A stretch of 64,000 nt of DNA from Vallitalea maricola (GCF_036985595.1 NZ_BTPU01000013.1:1-64000); one strand, 5' to 3'. Shown: positions 19,098 through 28,294, numbered from the stretch's first letter. Notes: a model not told the origin generated them from the letters alone. Translations and numbers: made by a program.

Positions 19098-20252
19098 CTA
19101 AACATAAATATAATCAGTATATACTGGCTGTAATCCTCTACTGAGTATCATGTTGTGGATTTCTTCTACATCACGTGGGTCAGAAATCTCAAATTGTTCG
19201 TCACCTTTTTCTTCTTCCCCATGACCTCCAACACTAACCTTAACACCTGCAGATATCTTGGTTGCTGCCATTCCAATAACATTGTTACGAAAACCTGCTC
19301 TCTCCCTTGTTGAAATAGTTATACCTGCAAATGGCATGAAGATACGATGAGCTGTCATTACCTGCAGAAGCTGTTTTTCATGAACATCATTAGGATTATT
19401 ATCAGCATTATTGATATACGGTCTTAACCTAGGAGTTGAAAATGAAATTTCTGCATAAGGATACTTTTTCTGTATAAAATACCCATGTAATCCTGTTGCA
19501 AAAGCATCTTTTCTAAAATCATCTATACCTAATAATGCTCCAAAAGATACTCCTCTCATACCACCCAACAGAGCTCTTTCTTGTGCATAAAATCTGTATG
19601 GAAATATTCGTTTTGAACCACTTAAATGAACCTGTTCGTACTTATCTGCATTATAGGTTTCTTGGTAAACAGAAACAAAATCGGCACCGCATTTATGTAA
19701 GTAAGCATATTCTTCAGTATTAAGAGGATATATCTCTATACCAACTGTAGAAAAATATTTTGCAGCTAATTCGACGGCACCTCCAATATATTCCACATTA
19801 GAAGTACTACGGGATTCACCTGTCAATAATAGAATCTCTTTCAAACCAGTGGAGGCAATATTTTTAAGTTCTTGTTCTACTTCTTCTAATGTAAGCATTC
19901 CTCTATGAATTTTATTCATACAGTTGAACCCACAATAAACACAATGATTTTCACAGTAGTTCGATATATATAAAGGAGTAAACATGGTTACAGAATTACC
20001 GAAATATTTTTTTGTATTCATAGTTGCTTTCTTTGCCATATCTTCTAAATAAGGCATAGCTACTGGAGATAACAAAGCCCCATAATCATCTAATGAAATC
20101 ACATCTTTCTCCAATGCTATCTCAACTTCTCTGGAAGTATACATATGATAATCGTATTTATCAACTATTCCCAATACTTTTTCCATTAAATCAGAATCTA
20201 TCACATCCATTCCTTCTAAATATTCCATGTGGTTTACTTTTTCTCTATTCAT
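19098..20252 (-). CDS. thiH: Tyrosine lyase ThiH (radical SAM)
   Basis: A 384-residue radical SAM enzyme that cleaves tyrosine to dehydroglycine and p-cresol, supplying the glycine imine for ThiG. The iron-sulfur motif CENHCVYCGF (CxxxCxxC) is intact, followed by LLLTGESRSTSNVEYI and the C-terminal ISTRERAGFRN segment. Each turnover releases 5'-deoxyadenosine, a possible source for the salvage cluster at 35.6-42 kb. Use of ThiH rather than the oxygen-dependent glycine oxidase ThiO fits an anaerobe. The ATG at 20252 is preferred; the upstream TTG at 20261 overlaps the ribosome site. The gene is 5 bases after thiG. Confidence 0.92.
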   Translation of the reverse strand: MNREKVNHMEYLEGMDVIDSDLMEKVLGIVDKYDYHMYTSREVEIALEKDVISLDDYGALLSPVAMPYLEDMAKKATMNTKKYFGNSVTMFTPLYISNYCENHCVYCGFNCMNKIHRGMLTLEEVEQELKNIASTGLKEILLLTGESRSTSNVEYIGGAVELAAKYFSTVGIEIYPLNTEEYAYLHKCGADFVSVYQETYNADKYEQVHLSGSKRIFPYRFYAQERALLGGMRGVSFGALLGIDDFRKDAFATGLHGYFIQKKYPYAEISFSTPRLRPYINNADNNPNDVHEKQLLQVMTAHRIFMPFAGITISTRERAGFRNNVIGMAATKISAGVKVSVGGHGEEEKGDEQFEISDPRDVEEIHNMILSRGLQPVYTDYIYV

Positions 20253-20257
20253 AATAA

Positions 20258-21025
20258 TCAATCCTCCAAAAATCCAGTTAAAGGACTAGAAGCTTCCCCT
20301 TTATTGTTCAAAACTCTTCCAAGTCCAGCTAAGTAAGCTTTACGTCCTGACCTTATTGCAAGTTTAAAGGCTTCTGCCATTGTATATATATCAGAAGCGG
20401 TAGCAATTGCTGTATTACACATAACTGCATCAGCCCCCATTTCCATTGCCTCGCAGGCTTGTGATGGACGTCCTATACCTGCATCTACGATAATTGGTAC
20501 ATCTATTTCATCAATTAATATCTTTATAAAATCTTTTGTGCAAAGTCCTTTGTTACTGCCTATAGGTGAACCCAAAGGCATGATAGTTGCTGCACCAGCA
20601 TCTACTAATGCTCTTGCTACATTTAGGTCTGGATACATATAAGGCATTACAACAAAACCTTCTTTTGCAAGAATTTCAGTAGCTTTTATAGTTTCATAAT
20701 TATCTGGCATCAGATATTTTGAATCTCTTATTACTTCTAACTTTATAAAATTACCACATCCAATTTCTCTTGAAAGTCTTGCTATCCTTACTGCTTCAGA
20801 AGCATTTCTAGCACCAGAAGTATTAGGCAATAATGTTATACCTTCTGGTATGTGATCCAATATATTTTCTTGCCCACCTACATTAGAGCGGCGTAAGGCA
20901 AGGGTTATTATCTGGACATCGCCTTTATTTATAACTGCATCTATCATATCCAAAGAAAATTTACCTGAACCCAATATAAATCTTGAGTCAAATTCGTGTT
21001 CTCCTATTATTAATTTATCATTCAT
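20258..21025 (-). CDS. thiG: Thiazole synthase ThiG
   Basis: A 255-residue TIM-barrel enzyme that joins deoxyxylulose 5-phosphate, dehydroglycine and ThiS thiocarboxylate into the thiazole. Family features are the start LIIGEHEFDSRFILGSGKFS, ALRRSNVGG, LPNTSGARNASEAVRIARL, MPLGSPIGSNKGL and PIIVDAGIGRPSQACEAMEMGADAVM. Its end overlaps the thiH ribosome site. An in-frame ATG at 21034 is only a few bases from the AGGAAAGG site; the ATG at 21025 has better spacing. Confidence 0.94.
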   Translation of the reverse strand: MNDKLIIGEHEFDSRFILGSGKFSLDMIDAVINKGDVQIITLALRRSNVGGQENILDHIPEGITLLPNTSGARNASEAVRIARLSREIGCGNFIKLEVIRDSKYLMPDNYETIKATEILAKEGFVVMPYMYPDLNVARALVDAGAATIMPLGSPIGSNKGLCTKDFIKILIDEIDVPIIVDAGIGRPSQACEAMEMGADAVMCNTAIATASDIYTMAEAFKLAIRSGRKAYLAGLGRVLNNKGEASSPLTGFLED

Positions 21026-21040
21026 TTTATACATCCTTTC

Positions 21041-21844
21041 CTATATATCATTTATTCCTAGTAATAATCTTAGTATCATATTAGCTTGATGACCCGCACA
21101 TATATTTACTCTTGGAGCCATTAATCCTTGTCCGATTTTTGCCTCACTCTGCAAATCTCCACATACATATAATCTTTTCATTGGATTAATTGTCTTGATT
21201 AAATTGGAACTGCCATAACCTGCCATACCAGAAGCTGCAACAATCTTCACGTCATTCATCTCTTCCAATGCTACGTTAACAAGTGTTGATTTTGCCTCTG
21301 GCTTATCAAAAGCTTCACAAATAATATCATATCCGTTAAAAAGCTCATAAACATTGTCTTTAGTTACTTTTACAGTCTTGATCTGTACTTCAACATAAGG
21401 ATTGATTTCTTTTATCTGCTGTTTTAGCGCCTCTGTCTTAGGCATACCTAAATGACTGATATTATAACACTGGCGATTTAGATTACTTGGTTCAACAATA
21501 TCAAAATCTACAAGGAGTAATTCTCCAATGCCTGTTCTAGAAAGCATGATTGCAATATTAGAACCTAGACCACCTAATCCAGCTATAGCCACTTTTCCTT
21601 TCTTTATCATTTTATGTACATTAGGAGTGTGTCTTGCCATGAGCATACTCTCTAGCTCATCACTATTAACCATAGCACCTTTTGTTATGACACTAAATAT
21701 ATCATCCTCTACTAACTTCTTATCTTCTTCTATTTGATAACCATTTAAAATGATAATATCATCTTCATTTCCTATTTGGTTACGTAATTGAAATGCAGTA
21801 GCTGCATCTGTATTAATCCTTTTACCGTTAACTGTTGTCTTCAT
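21041..21844 (-). CDS. thiF: ThiS adenylyltransferase ThiF (family with N-terminal ThiS-like domain)
   Basis: A 267-residue E1-like enzyme that adenylates the C-terminus of ThiS before sulfur transfer. Residues 1-60 form a ThiS-like beta-grasp domain without a terminal GG (VNGKRINTD up to FSVITKG), followed by the nucleotide-binding loop AIAGLGGLGSN, LLVDFDIVEPSNLNRQCYN and the crossover region. This N-terminal add-on is known in clostridial ThiF family 2 proteins. The ribosome site GGAGGAGG of this gene is formed by the C-terminal glycine codons of thiS. Confidence 0.9.
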   Translation of the reverse strand: MKTTVNGKRINTDAATAFQLRNQIGNEDDIIILNGYQIEEDKKLVEDDIFSVITKGAMVNSDELESMLMARHTPNVHKMIKKGKVAIAGLGGLGSNIAIMLSRTGIGELLLVDFDIVEPSNLNRQCYNISHLGMPKTEALKQQIKEINPYVEVQIKTVKVTKDNVYELFNGYDIICEAFDKPEAKSTLVNVALEEMNDVKIVAASGMAGYGSSNLIKTINPMKRLYVCGDLQSEAKIGQGLMAPRVNICAGHQANMILRLLLGINDI

Positions 21845-21847
21845 ATA

Positions 21848-22042
21848 TCAACCTCCTCCAACAAAGCTGACAATTTCTAAGGCATGATTATTCTTAAGCA
21901 TAATATTTTTATACTCTATCTTAGGAACAATATTACTATTATGTTCAACAGCAATCTTGGTAATATCATAATTATTGTTAACCAAGAAATCATATAAATT
22001 TATATCCTCATCAAGCTTAATATCAGTTCCATTAACTCTCAT
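21848..22042 (-). CDS. thiS: Sulfur carrier protein ThiS
   Basis: A 64-residue ubiquitin-fold sulfur carrier ending in VSFVGGG; the terminal glycine becomes a thiocarboxylate and gives the thiazole sulfur. The start MRVNGTDIKL and length are normal for ThiS. It is the first gene of the thiazole operon. Its translation follows a leader that contains a terminator hairpin, so expression of all five genes probably depends on read-through. Confidence 0.92.
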   Translation of the reverse strand: MRVNGTDIKLDEDINLYDFLVNNNYDITKIAVEHNSNIVPKIEYKNIMLKNNHALEIVSFVGGG

Positions 22043-22073
22043 TTTTTCTTCACTTCCTTTATGTTTAATTCAT

Positions 22074-22160
22074 AAAAAAAAGCATAAAATGGAGATTTAC
22101 ACCCGCGGTGGTGTACCCCATTTTATGCTTAATGATTACGAACCATATTTAATTAACTAG
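22074..22160 (-). promoter_or_regulatory. Structured thiS leader RNA with intrinsic terminator
   Basis: On the minus strand the transcript begins near 22155. A small hairpin AUGGUU-CGU-AAUCAU comes first. A long stem AAGCAUAAAAUGG/CCAUUUUAUGCUU (22118-22130 with 22080-22092) encloses an inner stem UACACC/GGUGUA with loop ACCGCG. A run of seven T follows (22074-22080), 30 bases before thiS. This is an attenuator-like leader. The predicted leader is only ~113 bases, and no TPP-riboswitch consensus (CUGAGA, ACCUGAUC) is present. I recall a candidate RNA motif reported upstream of thiS genes; whether this is it needs a covariance search. Confidence 0.65.
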
Positions 22161-22161
22161 T

Positions 22162-22190
22162 ATTATAGATTATTTTATAGATTTAGTCAA
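22162..22190 (-). promoter_or_regulatory. Sigma-A promoter of the thiazole operon
   Basis: Minus-strand TTGACT (22185-22190) and TATAAT (22162-22167) with a 17-base spacer. It places the transcription start near 22155, shortly before the leader hairpins. Confidence 0.72.
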
Positions 22191-22256
22191 GCTGCTTTTC
22201 AGATGCTCAAGCTTTCAGCCGTTTCACGTATTGTCAAAAATCTCCCTTCCAAAAAA

Positions 22257-22290
22257 ATGTATTGGTTAAACTATTTCTTAACCAATACAT
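22257..22290 (-). terminator. Intrinsic terminator of the GH31 operon
   Basis: Perfect 13-bp stem ATGTATTGGTTAA/TTAACCAATACAT followed on the minus strand by seven T. It ends the transporter-glycosidase operon about 60 bases after the last gene. Confidence 0.8.
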
Positions 22291-22352
22291 ATTATAGAGT
22301 GTGTCTATTAATTTTTCAGCTCTACATTGACTATTATGAACCATTTGGACAA

Positions 22353-24407
22353 TTAAATTTCTCTCTTTGTTTTTAAACTAAAACTAATACTATCACTATC
22401 AGAATGTACTTTATCATTTTCAACTTGAATATTAATTAGATTTTCTTTTTTATCATAGTCTTTTGACATACCATCGTCATGATATAGCTTATATGATGCA
22501 CTGTCCTCAACATAACCTATCAATGTTAAATTATTAGTGTCCAGTTTATCTGTATTAGGTGCTGGTTCACATATAGGTATTATGTGATTCTTTTTAACGA
22601 AGAATACTACCTCATCTAGGGATATGTCTATGTAATGATGTCCTTTTTGTAGAATTTCCTCAATTAATTTTCCATCTTTAACCTTAACTTTCAACATATC
22701 TTCTGGAAGGTATACATATCTGCCTACTGCATTTTGCTCGTATACAGGTGTGACCATCATTCCCTCACCTACCATTAGTTGATCTTCAACATGTATTGCA
22801 AAGGAATCACTAGGATAATCAAAAGCTAATGGCCTAAAATACATTTCGTCATTTAAAACAGCTTTCATATACTCACTATAGATATATGGAATTAACCTAT
22901 ATCTAAGGTCGATGATATTTTTAAAATCAACTGTTTGTTCAAACTGATAACATTCCTGTGGTCTTATTGAGCATGAATGATTTCTCATCAATGGAGTAAA
23001 AATCCCGAAAGCAAGCCAACGAAGTACCAAGTCCCTAGTTGTATTACAGCCGAATCCTCCTATGTCTGCACCTGAATAAAGGAATCCACACATATTCAAT
23101 GATGGCATCATTTTGATATTCAATAATAAATGAGACCACCAAGAATTATTGTCACCAGTCCAAATCCCTCCATATCTATGCATTCCAATATAAGAAGAGC
23201 GAGAAAACATTAATATCCTTTTTTCTGGTACCAATCTCTCAAATGCTTCCCCTGCTGCTCTAGTCATATTATAACCATATAGATTATGAAGCTTATCGTG
23301 GCAAATCATCTCTCCATCTACATTATGGTAGAATCTTTTATAATCATCTGGATTATTTAATAGACCTTTAACTAGATTCTGAAATTCAAAATATGAATTC
23401 ACATCTAGTTTATCCTCTTTATACTCTTCAATCTTGGAAAAAGCTTCATTTAATCCTTCATCAGAATAGAATATAGCGGGTTCATTCATATCATTCCAAA
23501 AGCCCTCTATACCTTTATCTAATAAGAATTTATATTGTTCTCCAAACCACTCTCTAGCATCTTCATTCAGAAAATCTGGAAAATGTGTTCTTCCTGGCCA
23601 TACACCAGCTACGAAATCGGTGCCATCTTCTCTTTTACAAAAATAGTTTTTGGCTACACCCTCTTCATAGACATTATAGCCATCTTCTATTTTTACACCA
23701 GCATCTATAATAGGTACTAATCGTATTCCTTCTTTTTTCATATCAGAAATTAATTTTTCAAAATCAGGGAACTTATCAGTATCAACAGTAAAATCCTTAT
23801 AATCCTTCATATAGTCAATATCAAGATATATTGCATCCAAAGGAATATCATTTTTTCTGTATTCATCCAATACTTTTCTTACATCTTCTTCATTTCTATA
23901 TCCCCATCTGCTTTGCTGGTATCCAAAAGCCCAATATGGTGGAATATAGCTTCTACCTATTAGCTGTCTAAATTCTTTTACTATATCATTGAGACTGTTT
24001 CCTTCTATATAATATAGATTGACATCTTTCTCTGGCATTGTTACTTTCAACTCATTTTGTCGAGTATATCCAATATCAAAAACGATTTTTTGGGGTGTAT
24101 CGAAGAATAATCCAAATGTTTTTTCTCCGAAGATAATAATAAAATTATGTGCTCCATATAATGAACTCTTATCTTCTGTATGAACAGCATCATCTGTACA
24201 ATTGCTTACGTATCTATATCCTCTCTTGTTTATTCCTCTTATGTTTTCACCTAAACCAAAAACAATATCATCTTTCATGTCATATGTATATGTGAAGCCT
24301 TCTGATAAATCTAATTTACCGTACTTAGGTTTATCTTTTTCCATTGGCAATTCCTTAATGACAGCTTTTGTATTAAATGGATTACCATATATAAATCTCT
24401 TAATCAT
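22353..24407 (-). CDS. Glycoside hydrolase family 31 alpha-glucosidase
   Basis: A 684-residue GH31 enzyme, cytoplasmic (no signal peptide). The barrel has IYLDIDYMKDYKDFTVD (about 194-210), the nucleophile D306 in WNDMNEPAIF and the likely acid/base D419 in WTGDNNSWW, followed by GADIGGF. The MNEP form of the nucleophile motif is that of ordinary alpha-glucosidases. It should split terminal alpha-glucosyl residues from an imported oligosaccharide. It is the last gene of the importer operon and differs clearly from the second GH31 enzyme next to it, so the two probably act in order on a mixed-linkage or substituted substrate. AAGGAG precedes the ATG. Confidence 0.9.
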   Translation of the reverse strand: MIKRFIYGNPFNTKAVIKELPMEKDKPKYGKLDLSEGFTYTYDMKDDIVFGLGENIRGINKRGYRYVSNCTDDAVHTEDKSSLYGAHNFIIIFGEKTFGLFFDTPQKIVFDIGYTRQNELKVTMPEKDVNLYYIEGNSLNDIVKEFRQLIGRSYIPPYWAFGYQQSRWGYRNEEDVRKVLDEYRKNDIPLDAIYLDIDYMKDYKDFTVDTDKFPDFEKLISDMKKEGIRLVPIIDAGVKIEDGYNVYEEGVAKNYFCKREDGTDFVAGVWPGRTHFPDFLNEDAREWFGEQYKFLLDKGIEGFWNDMNEPAIFYSDEGLNEAFSKIEEYKEDKLDVNSYFEFQNLVKGLLNNPDDYKRFYHNVDGEMICHDKLHNLYGYNMTRAAGEAFERLVPEKRILMFSRSSYIGMHRYGGIWTGDNNSWWSHLLLNIKMMPSLNMCGFLYSGADIGGFGCNTTRDLVLRWLAFGIFTPLMRNHSCSIRPQECYQFEQTVDFKNIIDLRYRLIPYIYSEYMKAVLNDEMYFRPLAFDYPSDSFAIHVEDQLMVGEGMMVTPVYEQNAVGRYVYLPEDMLKVKVKDGKLIEEILQKGHHYIDISLDEVVFFVKKNHIIPICEPAPNTDKLDTNNLTLIGYVEDSASYKLYHDDGMSKDYDKKENLINIQVENDKVHSDSDSISFSLKTKREI

Positions 24408-24443
24408 TTTATGTCTCCTTACGATAGTCTACATTAATATTCA

Positions 24444-24471
24444 AGGGGCTCTGTCAGATAACACAGCCCCT
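24444..24471 (-). promoter_or_regulatory. Intercistronic GGGGCT hairpin between the two GH31 genes
   Basis: Arms AGGGGCTCTGT and ACACAGCCCCT pair with one mismatch around a 6-base loop. No T-run follows; on the minus strand GCCCCTTG comes next. It resembles the hairpin at 26519-26601 and probably tunes expression within the operon. Confidence 0.5.
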
Positions 24472-24521
24472 AGCTATTTTCAGACTTTATTGATTTTACT
24501 TGCTATATTTTGATATATCAA

Positions 24522-26450
24522 TCAAATATTGTTAATAATATCAAATTGTATATTTCCAGATAAGACCTCTGCCTTATTAATACCATCTTTCCAGGTTATT
24601 AATATTTTATTTCCCAAATCATCACTGAAACAATATTCTCCTTCATTACCCGCTAGGTAGAAGCATAGGTTGTTATATTCTTCTGTACCATTACCAACAT
24701 AGCTTCCTAATTTTTTGTCCTCACCTAGATTCAAGGCAATACCTCCACCGCTGCGAAGGAAAACAGGGATACGTTCTTTTCCAGACTTAATCAGATATTT
24801 TTTATTTCCTGTCAATGTTTCACCAGTCCATAGATTAGTCCACATACCATCTGGTAGATATACCTCTCTATCTGTCTTACCTTCAAATATTATAGGAGCA
24901 ACTAAAATATCTCCAAGCATGAAACTATCTTCAATATTATATACCAACTCATCATTTGGATACTCTAATACTAGATGTTTCATCATTGGAATTCCTGTCT
25001 CGCTGGATTTCTTTGCTTGGTCATAGATGTAAGGCAATAAATTCATTCTTAAATTATAGTGATATCTTAATCTATCAATTAAATCTTCATCCTGGTAGCA
25101 TAGCGCCATATTCCATGGACTTCTATCATTAGTACCTTTTACACCAGGTAATATTTCGGAAAACTGACCGCCTACTGGCTCTGAATGCCATTGCATTACA
25201 GGCGTGAATACAGCTAACTGTGTTGATCTTTCGTATAATTCAACTGATGGAAGCTCTCCGGCAAATCCAGCAATATCAAATCCCCAGTACGGAACTCCAC
25301 TCATTCCTGATGAAATTCCTGCTAATATAATATGACGCAACTCATCCCAAGTGGATTGCTGATCTCCAGCCCATTGCATTGGGAAGTTTTGTTGTCCTTT
25401 ATATCCTGCTCTGCTGAAAAGTACTCTGTCTTTTCCTATAAAATCATGATAAGCTTGTACATAACTGGACGCATAAGCATTCTTTAATTCAATTCCTGTC
25501 ATTCCATTATGAGCTTTTATATCATCATCATAGACGAATTCTCCACCATCTGTTTTAAATCCATCTACTCCTATATCTAATAGATGCTGTCTTTTTTGAA
25601 ACCACCATTTTATAGTTTCTTCATTAGTAAAATCTGGAATCATGGACCCACTGAACCAACGTCCTTCTTTTATAGTATAAGGACTTCCATCTGCATTTTT
25701 TATACATAAGTCATTTTGTTTTACATATTCCCAATCTTCCTCATTAACTTTATGGAATCTACCTTCTTCCATTTTCTTTATGACTGGGCATTGCCACAAT
25801 AATAATTTAATACCTTTATCATGAAGCTTATCAATCATTTCTTTTGGATTTTTCCATTCGTCGTTTTCATTCCATCTATAGAAGGTAGCTTCGTCACTCC
25901 ATGCTTCAAGAACCATTACATTAGCAGGGAACTTATACTTTTCCAGTAATTCTAACTGTTCTTCTACCAATTCTTCTGTATTCCATCTGTTAGCTGATAT
26001 CCATGGACCAAAACTCCATTTCGGAGTAATGAAAGGTTTCCCTGTCAATGATACATACTCGCTGATAATTTCTTTTGGTTTACCAACGAAAAAATATATT
26101 TCTGGGAATTTATCTGAACTGTCTTTTGATATTGCAATCTTTATTGTATCAGCAAAATCAAATTCATTGATAACCCAAGAATCTACGTAAACACCTAATC
26201 CCGTATTAGTGAAGAAAAAAGGAATTGGGCAATAACTTATTTCCCCCTGATTACAGAATTTCTCATATACATGTGATTGTACTGTTTGACCTTTTTGATT
26301 AATACAATTGAATCTTTCACCCAAACCATAAGCAGCTTGGTAATCTATATCAATAGTAATTGTGCATTTGTCATTTTCTTTTTTCAAGAAAACATAATCT
26401 AAATCTTCAATATTAAGAGCACTATTTAAGTTATACTTATATGTTTTCAT
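24522..26450 (-). CDS. Glycoside hydrolase family 31, alpha-xylosidase/YicI-like
   Basis: A 642-residue GH31 enzyme without a signal peptide. The nucleophile is D301 in FKTDGGEF and the acid/base D363 in WAGDQQSTW. The FKTDxGE form of the motif occurs in the YicI (alpha-xylosidase) and sulfoquinovosidase branches rather than in plain alpha-glucosidases. IYFFVGKPKEIISEYVSLTGKP and PVMQWHSEP are further family signs. The exact substrate (alpha-xyloside, isoprimeverose or another alpha-glycoside) cannot be fixed. It is cotranscribed with the sugar importer upstream and the other GH31 gene downstream. AAGGAG precedes the ATG. Confidence 0.86.
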   Translation of the reverse strand: MKTYKYNLNSALNIEDLDYVFLKKENDKCTITIDIDYQAAYGLGERFNCINQKGQTVQSHVYEKFCNQGEISYCPIPFFFTNTGLGVYVDSWVINEFDFADTIKIAISKDSSDKFPEIYFFVGKPKEIISEYVSLTGKPFITPKWSFGPWISANRWNTEELVEEQLELLEKYKFPANVMVLEAWSDEATFYRWNENDEWKNPKEMIDKLHDKGIKLLLWQCPVIKKMEEGRFHKVNEEDWEYVKQNDLCIKNADGSPYTIKEGRWFSGSMIPDFTNEETIKWWFQKRQHLLDIGVDGFKTDGGEFVYDDDIKAHNGMTGIELKNAYASSYVQAYHDFIGKDRVLFSRAGYKGQQNFPMQWAGDQQSTWDELRHIILAGISSGMSGVPYWGFDIAGFAGELPSVELYERSTQLAVFTPVMQWHSEPVGGQFSEILPGVKGTNDRSPWNMALCYQDEDLIDRLRYHYNLRMNLLPYIYDQAKKSSETGIPMMKHLVLEYPNDELVYNIEDSFMLGDILVAPIIFEGKTDREVYLPDGMWTNLWTGETLTGNKKYLIKSGKERIPVFLRSGGGIALNLGEDKKLGSYVGNGTEEYNNLCFYLAGNEGEYCFSDDLGNKILITWKDGINKAEVLSGNIQFDIINNI

Positions 26451-26518
26451 TCTATACTCCTTGTATTCTTTTATATAAATTAATTATTTCTGTCCCGTTG
26501 TATCCATTTAAATTAATA

Positions 26519-26601
26519 AAGGGGCTGCTACAATTTATACCGTTAAGAAGATTCTAATTCACTAGGATATTAACGTAAAATGTATTATAGAGCAGCCCCT
26601 T
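26519..26601 (-). promoter_or_regulatory. Long hairpin between binding-protein and GH31 genes
   Basis: Perfect 11-bp arms AAGGGGCTGCT (26519-26529) and AGCAGCCCCTT (26591-26601) enclose 61 bases that hold a shorter imperfect repeat (ACCGTTAA with TTAACGTA). There is no strong T-run. A partial terminator or 3'-protecting structure that keeps the binding-protein message in excess is likely. Confidence 0.5.
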
Positions 26602-26647
26602 ATTAATATATTAAAGGTGGGAAAGTTGAGTTAGTTAAATAATAATA

Positions 26648-28294
26648 CTATTCACCTTTTGAGTAACGCTCCATTGCATCTGTACGGATTTGAATCAAAC
26701 GTTCCAATCCCATTTCATTTAATCTTTTAACATATGTATCCCAACCTTCATCTACATTACCATTAATTACCCAATCAGCTCTAGTAACATCGATGAATTT
26801 GTTGATATCTGTTTCTAAGGTAGCTAATTCTTCGATTTCTTCTGCACTTAACATTACTTTTGGATATGTTCTAGTAATGTATTCTTCTCCTAATTTACTT
26901 AGGTCAAGTTTTAATCCGTCTCCACTTTCTGGTGATAATTTAATTTTCTCTTGGAAATCAGCACTTACATATTTTGGTCCAAAATCTCTTAAACTTTGAT
27001 CCCAGTACCAACCGTCAGCACTTGTTCCTTCTGGTGGATTATTTAAAGTATATGTACCATCTTCATTTTTAGAGATAACTGTTCCAATTGCTCCCCAGAA
27101 GTTCTGGATACTTGCTTCACCTGTGTAGAATTCATCAAGCCAACGTGCAGCTATTTCAGGATATTTACAATTCTTTGTGATTAAAGCTTCATTACGTTCA
27201 ATTGCAGAAATACCGTTTTTATCTCCACCTGCATATCTCTTTCCATCTGGTCCAGCAATAGGTGCTAAAGCGATATATTCATCTTTCCATTGTCCGTAAA
27301 CTGCATCTGGAATCCAGTTATATGAGAAACCTACTCTTGATACATTAGGGTCTTGATTCTTACCAAGTGCCATAGTATCATCTTGTGTGAAAGTTTCTGG
27401 ATCGATAATCCCTTCAGTATATAATTTATTTAACCATTTTATACCTTCTTTGTATTGTTCACTTGTTGGATAGAATGTTAAGCTATCATCTTCATCTACA
27501 AGCATCATAGCTCCATTTATATCAGTGATTCCAAAAGGATTAAGTAAATCCATTGAAATACCTTTACTTCCAGTTATAGGGATTTCATCATTAGGATCTC
27601 CATTTCCATTAGCATCTTGATCTTTGAATGCTTTTAATACTGTATATAATTCTTCAATAGTAGTTGGTTCCTCTAATCCTAATCTATCTAACCAAGCTTT
27701 GTTGATGATTGGCTGGTTACATACAACTGGACGACAAGGTAGGTTTTTACCCATTGAATACATTTTTCCATCTAAATATGTAACTGTCTTTTTCAAGTCA
27801 GGCATGTCTGTTAAAGCTTTTTTGTAGTTAGGCATATATTCATCCACTAAATCATTTACTGGTAAAAACATTTCTAAATTGTTGATTACATCAGTATCTT
27901 CAAATGTTTTATTACCGATGATGATGTCTGGTAGGTCTCCTCCAGCTAACAAGATACCTTTTTGTTCTCCCCAATCACTTAGAGATTGAACTTGCCACTC
28001 AATCTTAACGTTAGTGTTAGTTTCCAAATCTTTTATGAATTGATTATCTGTGAAACTATCTCCCATATTACCCCATCTAGTAGTTAATACTGTTAATGTA
28101 ACAGGTTCATTTACAATAGGTAGTCCTTCTTTATTGAAGTTACTGTTTTCTGTATTTCCCGCAGTTTCTTTTGCACCATTATTATTGTCTTTTTCATTGT
28201 TTGATCCACATCCTGTAACACATGTAAGCATTAACATTGCTACAACCAATAGACTTATTGTCTTTAAAAATGACTTTGTTGTTTTATTTTTCAT
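26648..28294 (-). CDS. Extracellular sugar-binding lipoprotein (LplA/YtcQ-like)
   Basis: A 548-residue ABC transporter binding protein with a lipoprotein signal (VTGC, cysteine 29) and a Asn/Asp/Lys-rich linker. The mature part begins VTLTVLTTRWGNMGDSFTDN; the large size and the segment DQDANGNGDPNDEIPITGS are typical of the LplA/YtcQ class that binds oligosaccharides. This class normally works with two permeases of YtcP/LplB type, which lie directly upstream. The ligand is unknown, but the two GH31 enzymes point to an alpha-linked oligosaccharide. GGAGG precedes the ATG. Confidence 0.88.
   Translation of the reverse strand: MKNKTTKSFLKTISLLVVAMLMLTCVTGCGSNNEKDNNNGAKETAGNTENSNFNKEGLPIVNEPVTLTVLTTRWGNMGDSFTDNQFIKDLETNTNVKIEWQVQSLSDWGEQKGILLAGGDLPDIIIGNKTFEDTDVINNLEMFLPVNDLVDEYMPNYKKALTDMPDLKKTVTYLDGKMYSMGKNLPCRPVVCNQPIINKAWLDRLGLEEPTTIEELYTVLKAFKDQDANGNGDPNDEIPITGSKGISMDLLNPFGITDINGAMMLVDEDDSLTFYPTSEQYKEGIKWLNKLYTEGIIDPETFTQDDTMALGKNQDPNVSRVGFSYNWIPDAVYGQWKDEYIALAPIAGPDGKRYAGGDKNGISAIERNEALITKNCKYPEIAARWLDEFYTGEASIQNFWGAIGTVISKNEDGTYTLNNPPEGTSADGWYWDQSLRDFGPKYVSADFQEKIKLSPESGDGLKLDLSKLGEEYITRTYPKVMLSAEEIEELATLETDINKFIDVTRADWVINGNVDEGWDTYVKRLNEMGLERLIQIRTDAMERYSKGE

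Larger units (their letters stand above)
22043..22352. other. Intergenic region with thi leader and GH31 terminator
   Basis: Holds the thi leader and promoter (22074-22190) and the terminator of the upstream glycosidase operon (22257-22290). No gene seen. Confidence 0.6.

Noticed and set aside
22085..22120. T-box-like ACCGCGG stretch in the thi leader
   Set aside because: ACCGCGGG resembles the end of the T-box sequence, but the preceding UGGN needed for the tRNA acceptor end is absent and no specifier stem would fit.
22043..22352. TPP riboswitch upstream of thiS
   Set aside because: Expected because thi genes are usually TPP-controlled, but neither CUGAGA nor ACCUGAUC-type segments occur and the leader is too short for the full aptamer plus terminator.
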